From Fidelibacterota bacterium (GTDB taxonomy: Bacteria > Fidelibacterota > Marinisomatia > SCGC-AAA003-L08 > D37C17), in assembly GCA_018671635.1 (NCBI GenBank), contig JABHHG010000143.1, positions 1 through 8,876 of the forward strand: DNA of 8,876 nt, written 5' to 3'. This document shows, piece after piece, positions 1 through 4,325 of this stretch. A program made the position numbers and the translations under genes. Below the pieces are notes generated by a model. That model ran no database searches. It worked only from the letters and a program-made list of their open reading frames with translations, and was not told the DNA's origin. Numbering within the stretch: the first letter of the stretch is position 1; the number at the start of each line of letters is the position of its first letter.

Positions 1-122
1 AATACCAATTCGCCAGTCGTTTGATAGCATACATATCGTTCTGGATTAAATTTGATCTGAGGCGTAGGGAAATCTGCAAATAAAATTGTAAGTTGGATTA
101 TGATTAAAATTAACTTAATCAT
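1..122 (-). CDS. Exported protein, N-terminal part only; probable CBM9-like carbohydrate-binding protein
   Basis: Partial gene that runs off the left edge; about 40 residues are visible. The ATG at 122-120 overlaps the stop of the GH130 gene in an ATGATTAA arrangement, which is a strong sign of translational coupling. The first residues, MIKLILIIIQLTILFA, form a short lysine-plus-hydrophobic signal peptide, probably cut after the FA at about residue 16. The mature start then reads DFPTPQIKFNPERYVCYQTT. From memory, the PERYVCYQT...ELV pattern resembles the opening of CBM9-like domains (P-x-x-Y-x-C-Y-x-T followed by an IDG-x-LD motif), but the decisive IDG part lies outside the window. Seen: start, signal peptide, overlap. 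Inferred: the family and a role in binding or processing the same glycan as GH130. Confidence 0.6.
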   Translation of the reverse strand, partial: MIKLILIIIQLTILFADFPTPQIKFNPERYVCYQTTGELV

Positions 123-1077
123 TCTTGGCCATTCCGATTAATTCTGAAATGGTTGATTCTGCCATACCCACACAGGTATCCGCAGCACCATAATAAATTT
201 TAACATTACTGTCCATTTTGGCAAATCCATCATCATTATAATCTTCAACGATTATGCCTGAAGGAAAGACCACATTGGGGACTTGACCGGTGAGTTCATA
301 ATCCTGCCGTGGTTCTAATATATTATATTTCGATCGAGTAATTATATTAGCAGGATTTTGTAAATCTAATAAAGTAACGCCAGCTTGATAAATATTAGAT
401 GATGCAAAATGAGAAGCAATTCCATGATAAATAAGTAGCCATCCTTTAGTTGTCTTAATGGGTGGTGGACCCGCACCGATGAGTTCATCCCAGTAATGAT
501 GCCGCCCATTCATAACGGGGCGACTATGAGACCAATCCATCATATCCAATGACCAAGATAAATGAATGGACGAACCACTGGAAACTCCATTATTTTTATT
601 TAGATTGGGTCTATCTAATCGAACATATTTACCATTTATCATTTCAGGAAATAGAACGCCATTCCGATTATCATTACCACTCACAATACCCATAAAACTA
701 AAATCTTTTAAATTTATAGATTTTGCCAGCCCCAACCGACATCCCTTTTCCATATCCATAGCAAACATGATGTAAAATATATTATCAATCTGAGTAATTC
801 GTGGATCATAAATATGATAAATCTTATCTGATATATTTTCAATTCCCTTAAAATTTATTACTTCTTCACGAACATTAAAGTCTATTCCATCTTGACTGTC
901 CGCCATCATGAGAAATGTTTCTCGTCCCCTATTTTGAACCCGAAGCATAAGATGGTAAGTATTGCCCACTTTAATGGCTCCTGGATTAAACACAGATGAA
1001 ACATCCCGAAGATGTGCCCCTAATTCTGGGATATCTTTGCGAGCGAGTATGGGATTTACCTTATTGCGAATTAACAT
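115..1077 (-). CDS. Glycoside hydrolase family 130 phosphorylase-like protein
   Basis: A 320-aa protein of normal length for GH130, whose characterised members phosphorolyse beta-1,4-mannosidic bonds (mannosyl-glucose or manno-oligosaccharides) to mannose 1-phosphate. It has the five-bladed beta-propeller pattern: SVFNPGAI (28-35) with LRV and arginines following (45-52), HIYDPRIT (88-95), whose Asp91 fits the family's catalytic acid, HLSWSLDMMDW (172-182), GAGPPPI (201-207), YHG (217-219) and YYGAADTCVGMA (295-306). There is no signal peptide, so it is cytoplasmic. It lies 12 bp after the extended frame of the SemiSWEET-like gene and overlaps the downstream exported protein, so all three are probably one operon. 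The family call is firm. The exact substrate cannot be read from the sequence; mannosides are an inference from the family. No clear Shine-Dalgarno site precedes the ATG. Confidence 0.88.
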   Translation of the reverse strand: MLIRNKVNPILARKDIPELGAHLRDVSSVFNPGAIKVGNTYHLMLRVQNRGRETFLMMADSQDGIDFNVREEVINFKGIENISDKIYHIYDPRITQIDNIFYIMFAMDMEKGCRLGLAKSINLKDFSFMGIVSGNDNRNGVLFPEMINGKYVRLDRPNLNKNNGVSSGSSIHLSWSLDMMDWSHSRPVMNGRHHYWDELIGAGPPPIKTTKGWLLIYHGIASHFASSNIYQAGVTLLDLQNPANIITRSKYNILEPRQDYELTGQVPNVVFPSGIIVEDYNDDGFAKMDSNVKIYYGAADTCVGMAESTISELIGMAKND

Positions 1078-1089
1078 TTATAATACGAT

Positions 1090-1158
1090 TCAATATGTTG
1101 ATGGAGTTCTACGACGGCGTTTACTGCAATATGCGCAATACTTCCAATGAGGTTCTAA
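1090..1158 (-). other. In-frame continuation of the SemiSWEET-like gene: second half of a zinc ribbon beyond a TAA
   Basis: Immediately after the TAA at 1161-1159 the same frame stays open for 22 codons to a TGA at 1092-1090. It reads LEPHWKYCAYC followed by SK, four arginines and TPSTY. Together with CRKC just before the stop this makes C-x2-C-x10-C-x2-C (counting the TAA as one residue), the classic spacing of a short zinc ribbon. The extended frame ends only 12 bp before the GH130 start, whereas the annotated stop leaves an 81-bp gap. Either a recent nonsense change (for example GAA or CAA to TAA), readthrough, or a base error separates the two halves. Confidence 0.6.
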
Positions 1159-1464
1159 TTATTCTGCACATTTACGACAAATTTCATCCTCATCATCGTG
1201 CCAATGGTCTTGTTGATGATAAATTATTTGCCCTATAATTATCAAAACAGGAATAAATGTTGCCACTTGCTTTACCAAAAATATGGTACTGTCTTCAACA
1301 AATGCTGTGATGATTAAGAGTCCGAATCCAAATGCCAACAGAAAGTGATATATTAATGATAAATCTCTAACTTCTTTATGGATGTGGATTTTCCAAATTT
1401 GAAACCAATAACTACTGGCCAACACAATTATGGCAATCCAAGACATGAGTGTTAAAAATTCCAT
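1159..1464 (-). CDS. SemiSWEET/PQ-loop-like small membrane protein with metal-binding tail
   Basis: A 101-aa protein with three predicted membrane helices at about residues 3-21, 38-55 and 60-83, the layout of a single triple-helix bundle of bacterial SemiSWEET sugar transporters (about 85-95 aa, acting as dimers). The segment YWFQIWKIHIHKEVRDLSL (19-37) corresponds to the PQ-loop helix end (usually PQ-x-x-K...S-x-x-x-LSL), with Phe-Gln in place of Pro-Gln. The C-terminal tail is unusual: HQQDHWHDDEDEICRKC (83-99) is rich in His, Asp and Cys. The frame continues past the TAA into a second CxxC (see the adjacent entry). It sits upstream of GH130 on the same strand, which fits a sugar transport role. 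The family call is moderate because the Pro of the PQ motif is missing. Confidence 0.62.
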   Translation of the reverse strand: MEFLTLMSWIAIIVLASSYWFQIWKIHIHKEVRDLSLIYHFLLAFGFGLLIITAFVEDSTIFLVKQVATFIPVLIIIGQIIYHQQDHWHDDEDEICRKCAE

Positions 1465-1501
1465 ATTTCCCTAAGTAATTCTATTGATTAAATTTCTATA
1501 C

Positions 1502-1520
1502 TAAAAATTAAGAATTTTTA
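1502..1520. promoter_or_regulatory. Inverted repeat in the divergent promoter region
   Basis: The 94-bp gap between the divergent SemiSWEET-like and ROK kinase starts is very AT-rich and contains a perfect 8-bp inverted repeat with a 3-nt spacer, TAAAAATT-AAG-AATTTTTA. Its place between two divergent sugar genes suits an operator. AT-richness makes chance palindromes common, and no clear -35/-10 pair stands out. Confidence 0.25.
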
Positions 1521-1558
1521 CATATATGAATTATCTGTAAAATGGGTAGTTTTCATCA

Positions 1559-2431
1559 ATGGAAAAATCATTTATTATTGGCGTTGATATTGGTGGAACC
1601 ACCTTTTCAGCCACTTTATTTACGCATGACTTAAAAATCGTGCGTAACTCTGACTTAAGCCATGTTTCTAATTTTAGTAATCAACCCCAATTATTAGATG
1701 CAATTGCAAAACAAATTATGGATGTTGCATCAGAGAAATCCATTAACGGCGTGGGATTCGCATGTCCCGGACCATTAGATGCTAAATTGGGGAAAATCTT
1801 AGAAACGCCAAATTTACGCTTATTACAGAATTGTAATTTCATCAATGAAATGAAGAATCGATTGAGCCTTCCCTGTTATATGGATAATGATGCCAATCTT
1901 TTTGCATTGGGAGAATATGAATCCTATTCACAACAAAAGGATGTATTTGTAGGGGTAACATTGGGTACGGGGTTGGGATTTGGTATGGTCATAAATGGAA
2001 AACTATTTAACGGTGCCCATGGCATGGCAGCTGAATACGGAATTTCTCCCGTTGAATGGGGAAAGTGGGAAACTGATATTTCAATCAATGGTATTGCCAA
2101 GTTGAGTGAAAAAATTTTCAATGAAAGACTTGACCCAAAAACTATTTCTGAAATGGCCTCAAATCGTAATGTGGATACTCAACAACTCTGGAATGAATTT
2201 GGTGAAAAATTGGGTCTTTGCTTAAGTCATGTGATTAATATGGTTGACCCAAATGCCATTTCAATTGGCGGCGGACCCTCAAACGCATTTTTCCATTTTC
2301 AAGAATCAATGAAAAAAACGATAATTAAATATGCGCCAGCATATATCCATTATGAAATTGATATTTTTGAATCTACTGAAAAGGAATTATCTGCAAAACG
2401 GGGTGCGGCGGTTATAACTAATAAAAAGTAG
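1559..2431 (+). CDS. ROK-family sugar kinase lacking the zinc motif
   Basis: A 290-aa ROK-type kinase that phosphorylates a hexose with ATP in the cytoplasm. Visible motifs: phosphate-1 loop GVDIGGTT (8-15), GFACPGPLD (66-74), catalytic DNDAN (109-113, Asp111 as base), GVTLGTGLGFGMVINGK (132-148), and the phosphate-2/adenosine segment ISIGGGPSN (234-242). The start ATG gives a clean N-terminus; no Shine-Dalgarno site is visible, as for several neighbours. Unusual: in typical ROK kinases the EIGH histidine and a following C-x-C-G-x2-G-C cluster bind zinc. Here the matching part is AAEYGISPV (157-165), with no histidine and no cysteine cluster. Its neighbours (GH130, SemiSWEET-like) suggest it phosphorylates a released monosaccharide such as mannose or glucose; the substrate is inferred. 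Confidence 0.87.
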   Translation: MEKSFIIGVDIGGTTFSATLFTHDLKIVRNSDLSHVSNFSNQPQLLDAIAKQIMDVASEKSINGVGFACPGPLDAKLGKILETPNLRLLQNCNFINEMKNRLSLPCYMDNDANLFALGEYESYSQQKDVFVGVTLGTGLGFGMVINGKLFNGAHGMAAEYGISPVEWGKWETDISINGIAKLSEKIFNERLDPKTISEMASNRNVDTQQLWNEFGEKLGLCLSHVINMVDPNAISIGGGPSNAFFHFQESMKKTIIKYAPAYIHYEIDIFESTEKELSAKRGAAVITNKK

Positions 2432-2433
2432 TT

Positions 2434-2733
2434 CTACGATACTCCTAAGATTTCGCTCACCATGAGGACAATATCTAAAACATTCAATGCGCCATCACTA
2501 TTCATATCTACGCAATCGATGGCACTTATGGTACATTCATTTGGATGCAAAATACAATTTACGGCGGTAACCACATCCAAAACATTTAAAATAGAATCAC
2601 TATTTGCATCCCCAGCAATACAATCATTACTATCGCCACAATTTCCACTTAAAATACATCGGTCTAACATCTCCTGAAGTACGCTACTTATTTGATCTGA
2701 ATCTGTTGCCGTGGTTTTGAAATACACGGCCAT
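2434..2733 (-). CDS. Dockerin-like calcium-binding repeat protein, 5'-truncated (probable gene remnant)
   Basis: The C-terminal half carries two EF-hand-like dockerin repeats, GDANSDSILNVLDVV (about 41-55) and DMNSDGALNVLDIV (about 77-90), each with D-x-N-x-D-x-x-x-N-x-x-D calcium ligands. Type I dockerin-like domains usually end large secreted proteins. Here there is only 99 aa and no signal peptide. Upstream of the ATG the same frame stays coding-like (FSAHNHAFIDDN) back to a TAG at 2811-2809, and is again coding-like beyond it (LYIRATNPNVAIIFYP) back to a TAA at 2934-2932. The likely reading is the 3' end of a once longer exported protein that has lost its front. It ends 2 bp from the convergent ROK kinase stop. 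The domain call is good; that it is expressed is doubtful. Confidence 0.6.
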   Translation of the reverse strand: MAVYFKTTATDSDQISSVLQEMLDRCILSGNCGDSNDCIAGDANSDSILNVLDVVTAVNCILHPNECTISAIDCVDMNSDGALNVLDIVLMVSEILGVS

Positions 2734-2811
2734 ATTATCATCTATAAATGCATGATTATGTGCTGAAAACTGTGCCGTGCGACCAAGACATTTTGTTATC
2801 TTATTATCCTA

Positions 2812-2950
2812 CTTTTCGGTAGGGTAGAAAATTATTGCAACATTTGGGTTGGTTGCCCTAATATATAGTGTTCCTGATGAGTTCTTATACCATATGTTGT
2901 GTTCAAGCAATTTGTGGATTAAGGAGGAGGCTTACAAGGATCGTTTATAA
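2812..2950. other. Ambiguous interval: coding-like on both strands
   Basis: On the minus strand 40 codons stay open (2931-2812) in the dockerin frame and look protein-like. On the plus strand an open frame from 2828 to the TAA at 2948-2950 ends NLWIKEEAYKDRL and is followed at once by a strong plus-strand terminator; its only ATG (2892) would give 18 residues. A very strong ribosome-binding-like AAGGAGGAGG lies at 2921-2930 with no start codon at usable distance. A plus-strand small RNA or small gene is possible, but I recognise no known RNA family. Confidence 0.3.
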
Positions 2951-2952
2951 TT

Positions 2953-2984
2953 AGGCACTCTATTGAGGATAGAGTGCCTTTTTT
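2953..2984 (+). terminator. Intrinsic terminator, plus strand
   Basis: A perfect 11-bp stem AGGCACTCTAT / ATAGAGTGCCT with loop TGAGG, followed by a T run. There is no T run on the opposite strand, so it works on plus-strand transcripts. No established plus-strand gene ends here: the ROK kinase ends about 520 bp upstream and the dockerin fragment is on the other strand. Confidence 0.85.
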
Positions 2985-3020
2985 ATTTCTTAACCTGAAG
3001 GGATATTCCTAAATTTATGC

Positions 3021-3284
3021 GTGCAGGATTACAATAGATTACGTGAGTTGATTATCCAGATTGATGGACTTGGACCGCTAGATGTTTACGATGGCAGCAC
3101 ATGGTTCAGATATATGTCAATGGAATTAAAGCACGAAGCCCTGACTCTGATGGTGACAACTATCGGTGATTATTTTACACACGAAGTCTTAGAAATTGAT
3201 GGTGTCAAAGGATTCCGTGCCCATAGTGATAACACCAGAGAAAAATTGAAACCAATACTTAAAGAGTTGAAGAAATTAATATGA
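3021..3284 (+). CDS. Hypothetical 87-aa protein
   Basis: A small soluble protein with no signal peptide and no family that I recognise. The only usable start in frame is GTG at 3021, since a TAA closes the frame at 2991; an ATG at 3017 is in another frame and stops after six codons. Composition and pattern look like a real mixed alpha/beta domain: an N-terminal helix (NRLRELIIQIDGLGPL), beta-like stretches around ALTLMVTTIGDYFTHEVLEI, and a charged C-terminal helix (REKLKPILKELKKLI). Its TGA overlaps the ATG of the following lipoprotein in an ATGA junction, so the two are probably translated together. It starts 37 bp after a strong terminator, so its promoter should lie within about 2985-3015. 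Confidence 0.55.
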   Translation: MQDYNRLRELIIQIDGLGPLDVYDGSTWFRYMSMELKHEALTLMVTTIGDYFTHEVLEIDGVKGFRAHSDNTREKLKPILKELKKLI

Positions 3285-3521
3285 GATATTTATTTCTACT
3301 GACGTTATTATTTATGGGATGTAGTTCAAATAATAAATCAACTGTAGAGTTTGAATGACTATTGGGGTACAGGCCCTCAAGCTGAGGATGAGTGCGTGAA
3401 TCCGGGCTGGCCCGGATATGAAGATAACGTATATACTTGGACCGAAGATTTCGGTGCAAATAACCCCGGTGAGAACTGCTGGTATGTAGAGGCTATCCCG
3501 GAAGAAGATTGGGAAGATTAA
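3281..3521 (+). pseudogene. Small lipoprotein gene split by a frameshift
   Basis: The ATG at 3281 overlaps the upstream stop (ATGA). The first frame gives 25 residues: signal peptide MRYLFLLTLLFMG, a lipobox-like end before Cys14, then SSNNKSTVEFE and a TGA at 3356-3358. From 3360 the next frame is open for 53 codons to TAA at 3519-3521, with strongly protein-like content (DECVNPGWPGYEDN, YTWTEDFGANNPGENCWYV, PEEDWED) but no start codon of its own and a TAG just upstream at 3345. A single +1 shift near 3350-3358 joins signal peptide and body into one acidic lipoprotein of about 78 aa. This may be a real mutation, a base error, or recoding; the site has no clear slippery sequence. The body matches no family that I know. 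Confidence 0.55.
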
Positions 3522-3535
3522 TTAAAGGAATTAAT

Positions 3536-3631
3536 ATGAAGAATTGGAATGCTTTTAATTGGTTTATACTGATTTGGTCATTAATTATGACCATCTGTTT
3601 CGTTCTGTATTATGTTGGTTATTGGAGATAA
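3536..3631 (+). CDS. 31-aa single-span membrane peptide
   Basis: ATG at 3536 with AAAGGA six bases upstream, one of the better ribosome-binding sites in the window. The peptide starts MKNWNAFNWF and is almost wholly one membrane helix (about residues 9-28), ending YYVGYWR. It begins 14 bp after the frameshifted lipoprotein and is on the same strand, so it is probably the last gene of the small operon starting at 3021. Function unknown. The start context and position support it more than its sequence does, because short hydrophobic ORFs can arise by chance. Confidence 0.5.
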   Translation: MKNWNAFNWFILIWSLIMTICFVLYYVGYWR

Positions 3632-3646
3632 AACAAAGAAGATTGA

Positions 3647-3831
3647 TTAATCCAAATCACGAGCCTCCCTCAATATTTTCTCAATAGCTTTATCTGACAG
3701 ATGGTATTCATTTTAGTATTGATTGAACGCACGTAAAAAATAGATTTAGAAGTACGTTTTTTAACATAGCAGGTGTATTGCAAACGATGGCGAAATTTGT
3801 GGATGCCTAGCCAAGAAAACACACAAAACAT
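3647..3831 (-). pseudogene. Frameshifted small ORF, unknown function
   Basis: From ATG 3831 a 53-codon frame reads MFCVFSWLGIHKFRHR, then VKKRTSKSIFYVRSINTK, to a TGA at 3672-3670. At about 3709 a neighbouring frame takes over with a typical amphipathic helix, NEYHLSDKAIEKILREARDL, ending in TAA at 3649-3647. A one-base shift near 3705-3712 would merge them into one basic protein of about 60 aa. Both halves look protein-like but neither is long, and I recognise no family. This interval (3632-3914) holds nothing else that I can support apart from the inverted repeat at 3834. Confidence 0.3.
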
Positions 3832-3833
3832 TT

Positions 3834-3861
3834 CGTGTTAAAAATTAACACAATTAACACG
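3834..3861. repeat. Nested inverted repeat of GTGTTAA / TTAACAC
   Basis: CGTGTTAA (3834-3841) is matched by TTAACAC at 3845-3851 (3-nt loop) and again by TTAACACG at 3854-3861, so two alternative hairpins share one left arm. It lies between the tRNA-Leu terminator and the frameshifted minus ORF. It could be an operator, or a weak plus-strand terminator (TTTT follows the second arm). No function can be assigned. Confidence 0.35.
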
Positions 3862-3914
3862 TTTTGGGAATTATCGAGGTGTGTTTTTGCAGGCGTATAG
3901 GGGTTTAAAACAGA

Positions 3915-3942
3915 AAGGGGTCTGCCCTTCGACAAACCCCTT
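3915..3942 (-). terminator. Terminator of the tRNA cluster, downstream of tRNA-Leu
   Basis: On the minus strand AAGGGGTTTG pairs with CAGACCCCTT (10 bp, one G-U) around an 8-nt loop, followed by TCTGTTTT. It starts 3 nt after the tRNA-Leu 3' end, so it ends the tRNA transcript. Confidence 0.7.
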
Positions 3943-3945
3943 AAG

Positions 3946-4030
3946 TACCGAGAGCCGGGGTCGAACCGGCACAGACATAAAGTCCGAGGGATTTTAAGTC
4001 CCTTGCGTCTACCAATTTCGCCATCTCGGC
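3946..4030 (-). tRNA. tRNA-Leu (anticodon TAA)
   Basis: An 85-nt class II tRNA. The acceptor 5' strand GCCGAGA pairs with TCTCGGT (terminal G-U), with A as discriminator. The anticodon arm is AGGGA-CTTAAAA-TCCCT, giving TAA; a long variable arm follows, and the T arm is GCCGG-TTCGACC-CCGGC. CCA is not encoded. Third gene of the Gly-Cys-Leu cluster (E. coli equivalent leuZ). Confidence 0.95.
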
Positions 4031-4041
4031 AACAATGTAAA

Positions 4042-4064
4042 AGTGACCTGAAAAACAAGTCACT
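4042..4064 (-). terminator. Hairpin after tRNA-Cys, possible weak terminator or processing signal
   Basis: On the minus strand AGTGACTTG-TTTTT-CAGGTCACT forms a 9-bp stem with one G-U pair, followed by a short T stretch, in the 38-bp spacer between tRNA-Cys and tRNA-Leu. Complete termination here would cut off tRNA-Leu, so partial termination or RNA processing is more likely. Confidence 0.45.
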
Positions 4065-4068
4065 CTTG

Positions 4069-4140
4069 AGGCGTCGACCAGACTCGAACTGGTGAATAGC
4101 GGTTTTGCAAACCGGTGCCTTACCACTTGGCTACGACGCC
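4069..4140 (-). tRNA. tRNA-Cys (anticodon GCA)
   Basis: A 72-nt cloverleaf. Acceptor GGCGTCG / CGACGCC with discriminator T; D arm with AGCCAAGTGGTAAGGC; anticodon loop TTGCAAA giving GCA; T arm CCAG-TTCGAGT-CTGG. CCA is not encoded. Second gene of the cluster (E. coli equivalent cysT). Confidence 0.95.
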
Positions 4141-4145
4141 TTTAA

Positions 4146-4171
4146 TAAAAAGGCCCCGAAAACGGGGCCTT
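4146..4171 (-). terminator. Strong intrinsic terminator/attenuator between tRNA-Gly and tRNA-Cys
   Basis: On the minus strand AAGGCCCCG-TTTT-CGGGGCCTT is a perfect 9-bp GC-rich stem followed by TTTATTAAA. It starts two bases after the tRNA-Gly 3' end. No comparable T run is present on the plus strand. Confidence 0.75.
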
Positions 4172-4172
4172 G

Positions 4173-4245
4173 AGCGAAAGAACGGATTTGAACCGTCGAC
4201 CCTCACGTTGGCAACGTGATGCTCTACCAGCTGAGCTACTTTCGC
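4173..4245 (-). tRNA. tRNA-Gly (anticodon GCC)
   Basis: A 73-nt cloverleaf. Acceptor GCGAAAG / CTTTCGC, discriminator T; D arm TAGCTCAGCTGGTAGAGC; anticodon arm TCACG-TTGCCAA-CGTGA giving GCC; T arm with GGTTCAAATCC. CCA is not encoded. First gene of the cluster (E. coli equivalent glyW). Confidence 0.95.
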
Positions 4246-4325
4246 AATTTTAAAAATCAAGCTGTTATATAGCCCCGTATTTTACACGGATTGATTAACT
4301 CAATCCAAAAATAATTTATACTATT

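Noticed and set aside
566..775. Plus-strand open frame inside the GH130 gene
   Set aside because: It is the antisense shadow of a well-supported gene and shows no motif or start context.
1159..1161. TAA in the SemiSWEET-like gene as a recoded amino acid of a variant genetic code
   Set aside because: TAA ends many intact genes in the window (GH130, foldase, groEL), so a general reassignment is excluded.
996..1238. Overlapping plus-strand frames across the GH130 start and the zinc-ribbon region
   Set aside because: The opposite strand has conserved motifs (PQ-loop-like, CxxC pairs); the plus frames have none.
3834..3861. CRISPR-like or attachment-site repeat near tRNA-Leu
   Set aside because: Only one nested palindrome without spacers; no copy of the tRNA-Leu 3' end and no integrase were found in the window.
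3807..4126. Two minus-strand open frames over the tRNA-Leu and tRNA-Cys genes
   Set aside because: They are translations of tRNA sequence and spacers; the cloverleaf structures explain the bases.
4288..4306. Inverted repeat GGATTGA / TCAATCC after the selenoprotein gene as its terminator
   Set aside because: On the minus strand it is followed by GTGTAAAAT, not a T run; it may be part of the tRNA-Gly promoter region but I cannot support that.
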